From NCBI GenBank assembly GCA_019739295.1, contig JAHHDV010000037.1, positions 1-64,000 of the forward strand: a DNA stretch of 64,000 nucleotides, in the 5' to 3' direction. Each line of letters starts with the position of its first letter. Position 1 is the stretch's first letter. Made by a program: the position numbers and the translations under genes. This document shows, piece after piece, positions 34,591 through 44,796 of this stretch. Origin of the DNA: Taibaiella sp. GTDB lineage: Bacteria; Bacteroidota; Bacteroidia; Chitinophagales; Chitinophagaceae. The notes under the pieces were generated by a model. The model did not search any database and was not told the DNA's origin. It saw only the letters and a list, made by a program, of their open reading frames with translations.

Positions 34591-35157
34591 TTAGTTCCCG
34601 GGTTGCTCCGTCGCTTCATCATCCGGCTCTATAAAGAAATCTTCCTTTTTCTCCCGGAAGGAGAAGAAGTTCTGGACAAAATAACTCAGTATGGCGAGCA
34701 GCAATGTGATAGCGGCCTGGGAAGGCGTAGGCCAGAATCCCCAGATGCCCACGAATAAGTGCAGCAATAGATAGTTGAGAAGAATATTCAGCATATTCAT
34801 AGAGAAGTAACGAAACAGCTGTACCCTGCCCTTTAGATTCGATGCCTGGAAGACGATGTATTTATTCAGGATAAAGCCAACGGGGAAGCTCACACAGAAA
34901 GCAATGATGAAGGAAACGGTGTAATACTGCATCCGGAGGATACCTATGTCCACAGGCGCACGTTCATCCATGATAAACTGATTGGAAAAGGCTACCACCA
35001 AAAGGTTCAGCAGCGCCACAGACCCGCCACAAAAAGCATACCTGAAAGTCTTGAGCGGTATCCATCGTTTAAATGGCGGATAGAAAAAATCCACCATTGA
35101 GAATATGGCCCTCCTGATACTTTTGAGTGTCCGGCTTTGTTTGAGTTTTTCTTTCAA
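34591..35157 (-). CDS. GtrA-family membrane protein
   Basis: The 188-residue protein has four membrane spans in the GtrA pattern: LKTFRYAFCGGSVALLNLLV, YTVSFIIAFCVSFPVGFILN, LFRYFSMNMLNILLNYLLLH and a last span ending in LSYFVQNFFSFREKK. The NKYIVFQ and NFFSFRE motifs are family hallmarks. Members are thought to flip lipid-linked sugars for surface glycosylation. The acidic tail (EPDDEATEQPG) is species-specific. It lies 18 bases downstream of purM on the same strand and is probably cotranscribed. Confidence 0.85.
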   Translation of the reverse strand: MKEKLKQSRTLKSIRRAIFSMVDFFYPPFKRWIPLKTFRYAFCGGSVALLNLLVVAFSNQFIMDERAPVDIGILRMQYYTVSFIIAFCVSFPVGFILNKYIVFQASNLKGRVQLFRYFSMNMLNILLNYLLLHLFVGIWGFWPTPSQAAITLLLAILSYFVQNFFSFREKKEDFFIEPDDEATEQPGN

Positions 35158-35175
35158 AGAATGAAAAAATACTGA

Positions 35176-36345
35176 TTAATATGTAAAAGTACCGTACTCG
35201 GAGCTGATGACCAACCGGTGGTTTCCGGAAATCACCTTTCCGCTGATCTGTGCTTCGATCCCCAGCGATTTCCCGATCGCTACGAGTTGTAATGCCGTTT
35301 CCGGGTCGGTAAACATTTCCAGCCTTTGGCCCATATTGAAGACCTGGTACATTTCCTTCCAGCCGGTACCTGCACTTTGCTGGATCATTTTGAACAATGG
35401 CGGAACAGGAAGTAGATTATCCTTGATGACATCCACATCCCGGGGGAGGTAATGCATACATTTGGTCTGTCCGCCTCCGCTGCAGTGGATAATGCCCCTG
35501 ATCTTGCCGGGAAACTGTTGTAAAGCTTTCAGGACAAGAGGTGCATAGGTCCTTGTAGGCGATAATATCATTTTACCTGCATTTAACGGTGTCTCTGTAG
35601 GGTCAGTAAGCTTATAGGTACCATTATAAACCACTTCTTCAGGAAGATCAGGATCCAGTGATTCAGGGTAAGCGGCGGCATAGGATTTGTGCAGTAATTC
35701 GTGCCGGGCGCTTGTCAGGCCATTGCTGCCCATACCGGAGTTGTATTCATCCTCGTAGACCGCCTGTCCATAGGAAGCAAAGGAGACAATGACATCTCCC
35801 GGGCGAACCGCTGAGGCATCAATAATATTTTTTCTCGGCATCCGGCAAGCCATCGTACCGTCCACAATTACCGTCCGGACCACGTCCCCTACATCTGCAG
35901 TTTCCCCACCCATGAAACGGACTTCGATCCCGAACTGAGCCATCTGGTCAAAGAACTCCTGGGTCCCGTTGATAATGGCCGCAATCACTTCACCGGGAAT
36001 CAGGTGTTTGTTCCTGCCGATCGTAGAAGAATAAGTAAAAGGTCCCGTAGCGCCCACACAAAGCATATCATCGATATTCATCACAATCGAATCGATGGCT
36101 ATACCTTTCCACACGCTCATATCTCCCGTCTCCTTCCAGTACATATAGGCAAGAATGGACTTGGTGCCTGCTCCATCCGCATGCATGATGTTGCAATATG
36201 CTTCATCTCCGGCCCATACATCCGGGTATATTTTACAAAAAGCATTCGGATATAAGCCCTTGTCTAGTTTCTCTACAGCTTGATGCACTTCTTCCTTTTG
36301 TGCCGAAACACCACGCATTGCGTACCTGCCCTGTGGATTCATCAT
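35176..36345 (-). CDS. purM: Phosphoribosylformylglycinamidine cyclo-ligase (AIR synthase)
   Basis: The enzyme closes the imidazole ring in purine biosynthesis (FGAM + ATP to AIR). The 389-residue length and sequence match the longer Bacteroidota form. Signatures are HADGAGTKSILAYMYWKETG, the VMNIDDMLCVGATGPF segment, RFMGGETADVGDVVRTVIVD, DVIVSFASYGQAVYE and the late HCSGGGQTKCMHYLP. The start MMNPQGRYAMRGVSAQKEEV follows a short AT-rich leader. The 5' region of about 340 bases is shared with ruvX, which lies further right on the same strand. Confidence 0.92.
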   Translation of the reverse strand: MMNPQGRYAMRGVSAQKEEVHQAVEKLDKGLYPNAFCKIYPDVWAGDEAYCNIMHADGAGTKSILAYMYWKETGDMSVWKGIAIDSIVMNIDDMLCVGATGPFTYSSTIGRNKHLIPGEVIAAIINGTQEFFDQMAQFGIEVRFMGGETADVGDVVRTVIVDGTMACRMPRKNIIDASAVRPGDVIVSFASYGQAVYEDEYNSGMGSNGLTSARHELLHKSYAAAYPESLDPDLPEEVVYNGTYKLTDPTETPLNAGKMILSPTRTYAPLVLKALQQFPGKIRGIIHCSGGGQTKCMHYLPRDVDVIKDNLLPVPPLFKMIQQSAGTGWKEMYQVFNMGQRLEMFTDPETALQLVAIGKSLGIEAQISGKVISGNHRLVISSEYGTFTY

Positions 36346-36686
36346 TGGATTGGTTAGTATTATTTCAAATGGAAAGCTACAAAATTAGTATTTTAAAGTA
36401 AGAAGGCAATGTCCGACCGGGAAGAAAGTATGGAGAAATTATGTTCCCCAGATCCGGGAGGTGTTGTTTAAAATAATTTTTCCGATATGGAACAATGGAC
36501 CTGCTTAACCATGTTTTCCTCCTGATCTGTTCATGCTAATTGTAATATTTTGGTCATATTATGGAAAATGACTTTTATAGTTCAGGAAATTCACACACAT
36601 TTGTACCCACTAAAGGTTACAATACCAGCGGTAAATATTTTTTTCATAACTAAGGTAGAAAGGCTGCCCGGATCCGGGCGGCTTTT
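36346..36686. other. Intergenic stretch between purM and ruvX
   Basis: No gene is visible. A terminator-like hairpin on the + strand ends the stretch (36662-36687), although no + strand gene lies upstream. The purM promoter should be here; no perfect match to the Bacteroidota consensus is seen. Confidence 0.4.
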
Positions 36687-36687
36687 T
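36662..36687 (+). terminator. Hairpin with T6 tract on the + strand
   Basis: GCTGCCCG and CGGGCGGC pair around a GATC loop, followed by six T. It may act on both strands at the end of ruvX, or end an unannotated small RNA transcribed from within 36,560-36,660. Confidence 0.55.
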
Positions 36688-37097
36688 TATTTGTGCTGGA
36701 GGTATTCCTGGAGGAGGATGGCAGCGCTGATTTTATCGATGTTCTCTTTTTTCCTGCGTTCCGCCTTTTTCATACCGGATGCGATCATCACCTCCATTGC
36801 CATTTTAGATGTATATGTCTCATCTCTTTTTTCAATAGGGAGCCCTGGATAAATCCTGGTAAACCGTTCTATAAATTTTTCTACCCTTTCCGTGTTGTGG
36901 GTGGGTGTGCCATCCAAGTTGAGCGGGTACCCGATGATGACCTTTCCCACTTCCTCCTGAGCGAAATACCGGTTCAGGAAAGGTACCAGTAATTTGGTCT
37001 CCACGGTGGTCAATGCGGATGCGATGATCTGTAACGGATCTGTGACCGCTATGCCTGTACGCTTTTGCCCATAATCCAATGCCATTATTCTTGCCAT
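36687..37097 (-). CDS. ruvX: Holliday junction resolvase-like protein RuvX (YqgF)
   Basis: The 136-residue protein has the RNase-H-like fold of RuvX/YqgF, which processes the 5' end of pre-16S rRNA and perhaps Holliday junctions. The first catalytic block is RIMALDYGQKRTGIAVTDP, the second strand block reads VGKVIIGYPLNLDGTP with the conserved Glu/Asp region, RDETYTSKMA holds the catalytic Asp/Glu, and KKENIDKISAAILLQEYL the last Asp. Length is normal. The stop of the DUF5683 gene is adjacent: the two genes touch at 37097/37098, suggesting cotranscription. Confidence 0.9.
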   Translation of the reverse strand: MARIMALDYGQKRTGIAVTDPLQIIASALTTVETKLLVPFLNRYFAQEEVGKVIIGYPLNLDGTPTHNTERVEKFIERFTRIYPGLPIEKRDETYTSKMAMEVMIASGMKKAERRKKENIDKISAAILLQEYLQHK

Positions 37098-37742
37098 TTA
37101 CTTCCAGTTGAAGGCTACACCGATTCCTATCTGCTGGTTCGGAAGGACCGAAGATTTAAAACGCATGGAGATATCGGGAGTGATGTCAAAGTCTTTCATA
37201 TGATTGGCAGATATGGCCTCCATTACCTGGAGGATATAGCCCAGGCCGGTCAGTAAAACACTGAGATCAAGATTGCTTTTGTAGTATTCCTCCTGCTGCA
37301 ACAGCTGGTAATCGCTGAGCAGGTTAAATTTCGGATTCACCCGGTAGCCTAAGGAGTTCCGGTCTGCAATTTCTTTCCTGGTGGCATTATAGACCGAAGA
37401 ATTGTGAATGATGAACCCTGTAGAAGTGCCCAAAGCTCCATATACCAGGATCAGCTTCCAGTATTGCCTGTTGTACACCTGGCCCATACCCGGGACCAAT
37501 GCAGCATACATACCTGCGCGTTTGGCGTTCATTCTGACCTGGTATTCATACAGGAAGGAATCCACTTCTACTGCAGACCGGGCGGAATCCGGGCGTTGCT
37601 TTACGATACCCGAATCGGAATGGAATACCTGGGGGAATGTCCTGATACCTGTCCCTGTGGTATCGGTATCAGGAGCCTGTGTCCAACCTGCCAGGGTCCG
37701 GGACACCAGGTAACAAAGAAAGAATATACTCTTTGATTTCAT
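37098..37742 (-). CDS. DUF5683 membrane-associated protein
   Basis: The 214-residue protein begins with a signal-like segment (SIFFLCYLVSRTLAGW) and has the DUF5683 core: NAKRAGMYAALVPGMGQVYN, RQYWKLILVYGALGTSTGFI and LSVLLTGLGYILQVMEAISA. The AxxPGxGQxYN motif is the family hallmark. Homologues are near chromosome-partition and cell-wall genes in Bacteroidota; here a lytic transglycosylase gene follows upstream at nine bases. Function unknown. Confidence 0.85.
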   Translation of the reverse strand: MKSKSIFFLCYLVSRTLAGWTQAPDTDTTGTGIRTFPQVFHSDSGIVKQRPDSARSAVEVDSFLYEYQVRMNAKRAGMYAALVPGMGQVYNRQYWKLILVYGALGTSTGFIIHNSSVYNATRKEIADRNSLGYRVNPKFNLLSDYQLLQQEEYYKSNLDLSVLLTGLGYILQVMEAISANHMKDFDITPDISMRFKSSVLPNQQIGIGVAFNWK

Positions 37743-37750
37743 AAATGGCC

Positions 37751-38669
37751 TTAATCGATAGGGATTTCTATATAATAGGTCTTACCCGATTTATTCGGTA
37801 AAGTCTTGCCGGTGATCCATGGATTGACCAGTCTCACCATTTTATAACTGGAACCCTGCTGGGCTGCCCATGATGCCAGGTTGCTGATGGGCTGCTCTAC
37901 CTTGATCTTTTTGGTCTTGAATGGCTTATAGGTATCCGAAGGGCTCAGGTTAAACCCGTAATGAACCGGGTTCTCCAGTATTAATTTTAACGCAATGATA
38001 CGGAATACGTACCTGTTGGTCTCTTCAGGCAATAATAGATCGTAATAGTATGAGGAACCCTGGTAGGAGGAAAAATTGGAATACCCCCCTACCCCGCAAT
38101 TGTAAGAAGCGGCAGCTGCGGTCCAGGAACCGAATTTAGCCTTAGCATCTTTAAGGTACTGACAGGCGGCCCTCGTTGCTTTTTCCAGATGGTACCTTTC
38201 ATCGATATCCCCGTTCACTTCCAGGCCATAGCTACGGGCCGTAGCAGCCAGGAACTGCCACATTCCTTCCGCCCCGGCGGGAGACTTTAAGTTCTGGAGC
38301 GAACTTTCGGCTACACAGAGGTATTTAAAATCTTCAGGGATGCCGTTTTCCTTCAGGATCTTCTCGATAACCGGGAAATACCTTTCTTTAAGTTTTAAAA
38401 ATATAAAAAGTACTGGTGTGATAAAATGCATTGGTCAATAACTCCCGGTCCAGCCGCTCATAGACTTCCCACCGGTCCAGGGGCACTTTTTCTCCTGCAA
38501 ACTGTACAGACCGGGGAACTTTGGGTACGTTCCAGTTATTGATGGAGGAAGTTCTTTTTTCACTTACTTGGTCATTTGACCCGTTTTCAAGCTTATACTG
38601 AGCCTGAACCGTTCCGGATCCCCATAAGACACAAGTAGCCATGCAGGATAGAAGTAGTCGTTTATTCAT
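37751..38669 (-). CDS. Membrane-bound lytic transglycosylase, MltD/SLT type, one frameshift
   Basis: Two frames join near 38400 in a run of A and T to make about 305 residues. The start MNKRLLLSCMATCVLWGSGT at 38669 gives a signal peptide. The SLT domain holds the catalytic Glu in VAESSLQNLKSPAGAEGMWQ, followed by ATARSYGLEVNGDIDERYHL and AAAASYNCGVGGYSNFS, the usual AYNAG-like motif with a Cys. The end (MVRLVNPWITGKTLPNKSG) resembles the linker seen in MltD-type enzymes, but no LysM repeat follows. It cleaves peptidoglycan glycan strands in the periplasm. The neighbour DUF5683 gene is nine bases away. Confidence 0.8.
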
Positions 38670-39061
38670 CGAAACGAAATGTTTAAAATTTGAAAACCCT
38701 GTTTCAGCAGATGAATCAAAAGTATTAAAATTAAATGACAGTCTAAGCATTACCGGTTATTTTAAGTTCTATTTACATCCTTGCTGATGAAAGGGTGCAG
38801 GTTTGTTCCGGTAGTTTTTGCACAGCAGCCCAATGTAATGTTCTGTTGATGTATTATGCAGCATTGCTATTCATCCGTTGAGCCTGAACCGGTTGCAGGA
38901 TTCCGGACCCCAAACTAAAGAGTAAATAAATATTTCCATTACTGCAAGGTGTTGTGAACCTACGGACGGGCAAAATTTAATCCTGATTCATTTGATTTTT
39001 ACATATATCTTTACAGAACAGTTACCCATCCCCAATCTTATTTTCAAAATATAAATAAATT
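38670..39061. other. Divergent intergenic stretch
   Basis: These 392 bases separate the transglycosylase gene and the peptidase gene, which are transcribed away from each other. A near match to the minus-7 box (TATCTTTA at 39006-39013) lies about 50 bases before the peptidase start. No gene or repeat is seen. Confidence 0.4.
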
Positions 39062-41450
39062 ATGAAATTCATAGCTATACTTCTTTCCTGTCTTCTTCTG
39101 ATCGGCTCCATGCCTGCCCGTGCACAAGATGAAGGTCTGTATCATAGGGTAAAAGTACAAACCGGAACAGGTGGGTTACAAAAAATGGCGGAACAAGGCA
39201 TTGCTGTTGACCATGGATTCTTCAAGAAAGACCTCTACTTCATCACTGACCTGTCTGAACAGGAAATAGAGATAATAGAAACCTTAGGGTTGGAATATGT
39301 AATCGAAATTGAAAATGTGGGGCTGTATTACCGGGAAAGGAACAAAACCCCGGGTTTATTGAAAGAATATGACGAAAATGGATGTGTAGATTGTCCCGAT
39401 TACCCTACTCCCGAAAATTTTGAATTGGGAAGTTATGCCGGTTTCTATACTTACCAGGAGATGCAGGATGTCCTGGACAGTATGCGGGCCAGGTTCCCGG
39501 AGCTCATTACCGTAAAGCAACCCATCGGATCCTATTCTACAAATGATGGTAACCAAATATTATACGTAAAAATAAGCGACAACCCGGATGTAGCGGAAAG
39601 TGATGAGGAGCAGGTATTATATACGGCATTGCACCATGCCAGGGAAGTACAATCCTTGTCACAGCTTATTTTCTATATGTGGTATCTGCTGGAGAATTAT
39701 GGAACTGATCCGGAGATTACGGCACTGATCGATTCCAGAGAGCTGTATTTCGTGCCTTGTCTGAATCCGGATGGATATTTATATAACCAGTCTACTGACC
39801 CGGATGGTGGTGGTATGTGGCGTAAGAACAGGAGGAATAACGGATCTTCTTATGGTGTAGACCTGAATAGGAACTACGGGTCACACTGGGGTTACGATGA
39901 TTTGGGATCATCTTCGGCTTCTTATTCCGAAACGTACAGGGGACCTGGTGCTTTCTCTGAAAATGAAACCCAGGCCATCAGGGATTTTTGTGTGGATCAT
40001 AATTTTAAAATCGCTTTGAATGCACATACTTTCAGCAACCTGCTGATCTATCCTTACGGGCATATCCCATCCTACCTTACCCCGGATTCGAATACTTTCA
40101 GGTGTATCGCTGAGGAAATGGCCGGGTGCAGCGGGTTCATTACAGGTACCGGCAATGAAAACTGTAGGGTATGTCACCAATGGTGACAGTGATGACTGGA
40201 TGTATGATGAACAATCCACCAAAGACAAAATCTTCTCCCTGACACCCGAAGCAGGAAGCTATGAGGACGGTTTCTGGCCGATGAGTTCGAGGATCATTCC
40301 CATCGCTAAGAACACGCTCCAGCAAAACCTGTTTGCAGCCAGGTTAGCGGGTGCATACTGTGAAGTGAAGCCCGAACCTTTCCCTGCATTGACCACCCTG
40401 GATAATGATATACTTATACATTTCAAAAGAACCGGAATAGACCCGGGCGGAAGCTATACCGTGTCTTTAGTTCCGGTCAGCAGCAATATCCTTTCTGTAG
40501 GAGATCCCCGGATTTATACAGCAACAGAGATAGGTATGGTGCTTTCCGATTCTATCGCATTGCACCTGGATGCAGGCACGCCACTAAATGAAGAGGTGAT
40601 CTACGCTATAAAATGGCAGCACAGCTCGGGATTTGAATTATCAGACACCTTCCATACCAGGTATGCCATATTGGATACCATCTATTATAACGCTTGTGAT
40701 CATATGGAAAGTATGAGCGGAAGCTGGGATGTAAGTATGACCGAATTTACATCTGCACCAGGTAGTTTCACGGAAACGCCTGCCGGTAATTATCCACCTA
40801 ATTCAAGCATTGCCACTACCACAGGTGAATGGATAGACCTCGAAGATGTCTCCGCAGCATTATTGACCTTCCAGGCCAGGTGGCAAATCGAGAAAGGCTT
40901 TGATTATGTGGAACTGGAAGCAATAGTGGAAGGAGGCGGAAGTACTACACTATGCGGTCTCTATACCAACAAAGGTAATGACAACCAGAATAATGTAGCC
41001 GCAATGTATGATGGAGCGCAGCCTGCCTGGGTAAAGGAAATGATCGATCTGTCTGCTTTTGCAGGAGAAAGGATCAAGCTGAGGTATACGCTGAACAGTG
41101 ATCCCGGCCTGGAAATGGATGGCTTTTACGTGGATGATATCACTGTTCTGTCCAATTATGATACCACACTATCTGTTTTGAATTCAAATGACGAAGATAT
41201 TGTGGCAACCTGCTATCCCAATCCTGCACGGGACGAGGTGCATATTCAATACCAGCTCAGGCACCTGGACCCGCATGCTGCATTCTGGCTTACGGATATG
41301 ACAGGAAGGAGATGGTCAGAAATGCGATTGGATCCTGCATCCCAACAGCAGACAATTGATGTAAGCGCATTACCCTCAGGTATATATTTCTACCAGATCC
41401 GCACCACAGACGGCAGATCAGCAGTCGGGAAGCTTGTGATCCGACACTGA
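39062..41450 (+). CDS. M14 zinc carboxypeptidase with T9SS sorting domain, one frameshift
   Basis: Two frames join near 40155 if one A is removed from an A4 run (the join reads TGNETVGYVTNGDSDDW), giving about 795 residues. A signal peptide (FIAILLSCLLLIGSMPARAQ) leads. The M14 domain has LYTALHHAREVQS, containing the first zinc His and Glu, DLNRNYGSHWGYDD, the third zinc ligand in ALNAHTFSNLL, and the catalytic Glu in SLTPEAGS. Two beta-rich domains follow. The last 80 residues (ATCYPNPARDEVHI, LTDMTGRRWSEMRL, LPSGIYFYQIRTTDG) are a type A T9SS sorting domain. It should be exported to the surface and cleave C-terminal residues of peptides as a nutrient enzyme. Confidence 0.88.
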
Positions 41451-41544
41451 CGGGGGATTGGGTTTGACAAGGCTGACAGGTTTAGTCGCTGCCATCCCGG
41501 AGCCTGGCTTAAAAATATAAGTAAAGAGAAACTTTACCAGACCA

Positions 41545-43418
41545 TTAACTGAGCTTCATGTTCATGTCTATCCGAAAGCCATGGGGATAGTTATTTTTGA
41601 TCACAAGATCACCGTTGAGCTTTTTTATTCTGTCCCTGATATTCTGCAGGCCATGACCATTCACCTGTTGGTCAACAGGCCATCCTTTCCCATCGTCCCG
41701 GTAGCTGATTTTTAGCAGGCTTGACTCTACTGCGAATGTTATATCCATATGCTTAAAATCTGCATGTTTAATGGAATTCGTAATGCATTCCTGCAGGATA
41801 GCTTTGAGGTTGGAATACTGGTAATAGCTTAAAAAACGCTTTTTGTCTAAGGAGTCCCGGATAGAATAAGAAAAGTCTGACAGTACGCTGATCTTGTCCA
41901 GCATGGTCCTGGTATCTTTAAGCAGGTCATCAAGTACCCATTGCTGATCTGATTTCAGATCCTGGGACAGGTTCCTGATGAGTTCCATGGTATGTTCGAT
42001 ATGTATCTCCAGTTCATCTTTTTCTTCTCTTAATTGGTTTGTCCTCCGGTTCTTAGCCAGCATTTTTGCGTAAAGCAGGGCAGGATTGGTTTCGTCATGA
42101 ATATTCCTGGCAAGGTTGAGCTTGAAATCTACGAAACGCGTTTTTTTGCCGCTGTCTGGCAATACCAAAGCTGAGTATACTACCACCTAATAATAGAAAG
42201 GCTCCAAACCCAAGAGCAATGAATTGACGTTCGGATTTCTTTTGTTTTTTTTGCTGAATGGGCTAACAGCAGCTGCTGTTCTTCCACTTTGGTCAGGGCA
42301 TACATGATTTCGTCTATCTCTGCACCGCTGTTCCTGTTCCTGGCCTCCAGTAATTCCAAAGCCTTCACCAGGGTATCTTCGCTTTCTTTAAAGTACCCTT
42401 TATTATATAAAAGTCTCGCCTGGTACTTCTTGACCATATAAGCATTCATAGGATCCATTTTATCCTCATACATTTTGCCCAGCATATCGATATAATAGCC
42501 GGCACTGTCATTCTTCTTTGTTTCAAGAAAGAGGAGCGCTTTCTTATCAGTAGCCATAAACCCTACATAGTTTTTAAGGTATTCGGGGGTATTAGGATCA
42601 TACAAAAGGCTATCCAGTTGCCGGATATTTTTCCATATTCCGCTATAGTTGTTGAGGGATAGATTTTTCTCATGGTTGTTCATGATGATACTATATTGTA
42701 ACCTGGCAAGGATTTCTTTGTCAGTAGGATATACCTTATGGATATTATCGCTCACTTCACTCAGGATCTGTGCTATTTCCCGTCCCCGGAGGCTATCCTT
42801 TAATTTATAGGCTGCCGATCCCAGGCAGGAAAGCATATCGCTGCTCCGCATCAATTCCCGGCGCTCCAGTTGTCCTTTCAAAACCAGGTCAGGAATAGTT
42901 GCAATGAACTTTTGATTTTTGGTATATAGCGTTAACACTTTTTCATAAGCCAGGTCCGCATAATAATGGGTAGCGATATAGTATATTGAAGTAATCGGGG
43001 GCGTATGGGTTCGTTCTTCTAATTCGCTCAGCTTTTCTGTATAATAGAACATTTCCCCATTGCGGCTCTCTAAACGGGCCTGGTTGCTCAGGATAGCATA
43101 ATAAGCCTGTTTGAAGCGCTCGTGATCCCTGCCATTCCAGATCACTTCTCTATAGTCTGCCAATAACCGGAGCAGTTCCTTGTTGGTAAAACTCACGTTG
43201 TTCGACTGGAAGAGCATCATACTTTCCTGAACGGTATCCAGGTATTGCTTTTCGGTCAACGCTTTTTTTTGGTAAAGTGAAGATAGATGATGAATGCGTG
43301 CGACAGCCGAATCTTTAGCGGATTGAGACAGTCCGCTCAGAGAGATGAGCAAAAAGGGGATGATGAGCAGCGGTTGGACCTTAAGGTTAATATGATTTCT
43401 TAAGTATAAATGTATCAT
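41545..43418 (-). CDS. Sensor histidine kinase with TPR-like sensor region, two frameshifts
   Basis: Three frames join to about 620 residues. The start at 43418 includes a signal peptide (PLLIIPFLLISLSGLSQ). About 350 residues of helical TPR-like repeats in the periplasm follow (AYMVKKYQARLLYNKGYFKE). After a shift in the A8 run near 42245, one membrane span reads FIALGFGAFLLLGGSILSFG. After a shift near 42137 comes the cytoplasmic kinase: H-box RNIHDETNPALL, N-box LQECITNSIKHADF, G1 DDGKGW and G2 GHGLQNIRDRIKKL. This architecture is common for Bacteroidota kinases that pair with LytTR or LuxR regulators; no response regulator is adjacent. Confidence 0.82.
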
Positions 43419-43780
43419 AAGGAAATTAAGCCAGATTGTAAATATTCCTAAAATACTTTAAAATTAAAGAAATTGTATCAATTCCAAATTATACGACAGG
43501 AAAGGCACAATGATGGACACCCCCTGAAATATTTCCAGATTTTTTATGAACGAAAATGGTTGTGATGATTCCAGCTTTCCTTTAAACAGGAGCATGAATT
43601 CCTGCATTTATAGGAAACAACCATAGCATTCAAACAGAATTCCTATCTTTAAAGGATTGCTGAATCCGTTGAGTTTACATAACAGCGCCGGACTAAATAA
43701 TTGAATTCAGAAAATAAATAGTAACCGGGAATAATATGGTATTAAATCCCGGTTAATAAATCTCTTGGAACAATAAGGAC
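43419..43780. other. Divergent intergenic stretch
   Basis: These 362 bases lie between the histidine kinase gene and the lipoprotein gene, which are transcribed divergently. I see no gene, repeat or consensus promoter. Confidence 0.35.
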
Positions 43781-44554
43781 ATGAAGCTTAAAAATACCAA
43801 TTTTATAATACTTATTTTATCTTTCATTGCTTTTAATGCCGGATGCACGAAGAATAAAGATTTAAAGGACCAGCATATTTTTATTTCCAGATGGACTTCC
43901 GGAGATATAGAATATGATTATCATTATGATCATGATTACAGGTTGACTTCTATCCAAAGAAAATACATCTCGACCGGGGGTATAGATTTAGAAATTCAAT
44001 ATTCTGACTATGACGAAAATAATATTCCACGCAGGGCAGATTATATTAAGCATTTGGGTCCCGGAGGCCCGGTTTATTACCTGTATGAATTGGACAATTC
44101 CTCAAGAGTAAAAGAATACAGGGCATATGATAATTTAAACAGGTTACAGTTTACGGTTCAGTTTTATTATCTTTTGAACAGGATTGAAAGTATTGAGACC
44201 TTATCACCTTCCGGGATCAAGATTAAAATTATTTATACGGTTAACGGTAAGGGCAACGTAGTGAAGCTGGATAGAATCACAAATGACACTGTTATGGTCC
44301 AATCTAATAGTTATTTAACGCATGATGATCAACACAACTGGCAGTCTTTGTTGCCACCCACTGCGTTGTTTAATGAAATTCATTCTGTCAATAATGCAAC
44401 GAAAACACAATTTAATTCCATCGCATCAGGTGTTACGATAAACAGAACAATCAATATGGAGTATAATTCTGATGGCTACCCTGTCAAAGCAATTGCTGCT
44501 GAAGAAGGAGACAGTGCAGTTTCAGAAATGTTATATGAGTATATCAGAAGGTAG
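43781..44554 (+). CDS. Lipoprotein with YD-type repeats (DUF4595-like)
   Basis: The 257-residue protein has a lipoprotein signal (IILILSFIAFNAGC, lipobox Cys22). The mature part is made of short beta strands with repeated Tyr-Asp patterns, such as YDYHYDHDYRLTSIQ, LEIQYSDYDENN and MEYNSDGYPVKAI, the style of the DUF4595 family of surface lipoproteins. It is expected at the outer membrane. Neighbours do not hint at a function. The base composition is AT-richer than the surrounding genes. Confidence 0.6.
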   Translation: MKLKNTNFIILILSFIAFNAGCTKNKDLKDQHIFISRWTSGDIEYDYHYDHDYRLTSIQRKYISTGGIDLEIQYSDYDENNIPRRADYIKHLGPGGPVYYLYELDNSSRVKEYRAYDNLNRLQFTVQFYYLLNRIESIETLSPSGIKIKIIYTVNGKGNVVKLDRITNDTVMVQSNSYLTHDDQHNWQSLLPPTALFNEIHSVNNATKTQFNSIASGVTINRTINMEYNSDGYPVKAIAAEEGDSAVSEMLYEYIRR

Positions 44555-44626
44555 ATTTATCCCAGGTACTGTTCCAGGAAAGGTATAGGATAGTTATACA
44601 TGAAGATGGGATGCTTACAAACTAAA

Positions 44627-44655
44627 AACAGGAGAAATGAATCACTTCTCCTGTT
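44627..44655 (-). terminator. Terminator after tRNA-Pro
   Basis: AACAGGAGAA (44627-44636) and TTCTCCTGTT (44646-44655) pair perfectly. On the minus strand the hairpin is followed by TTTTAG, directly after the tRNA gene. Confidence 0.75.
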
Positions 44656-44658
44656 AAG

Positions 44659-44732
44659 TAGGGAAGACAGGATTCGAACCTGCGACCCCCTGGTCCCAAA
44701 CCAGATGCGCTACCGGCCTGCGCTACTTCCCT
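44659..44732 (-). tRNA. tRNA-Pro (anticodon TGG)
   Basis: The minus strand folds into a full cloverleaf of 74 bases: acceptor AGGGAAG with CTTCCCT, D arm GCGC with GCGC, anticodon loop TTTGGGA carrying TGG, and T arm GCAGG-TTCGAAT-CCTGT. The CCA end is not encoded. A terminator follows. Confidence 0.93.
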
Positions 44733-44796
44733 ATTTCCCTTAACGGGAGTGCAAATGTACACATCTTTTTGAAATATCCAACAAGTTGGATAAAAA

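Noticed and set aside
44659..44732. tRNA-Pro as an integration site of a mobile island
   Set aside because: No partial copy of the tRNA end and no integrase gene are visible in the window, and both flanks are core genes.
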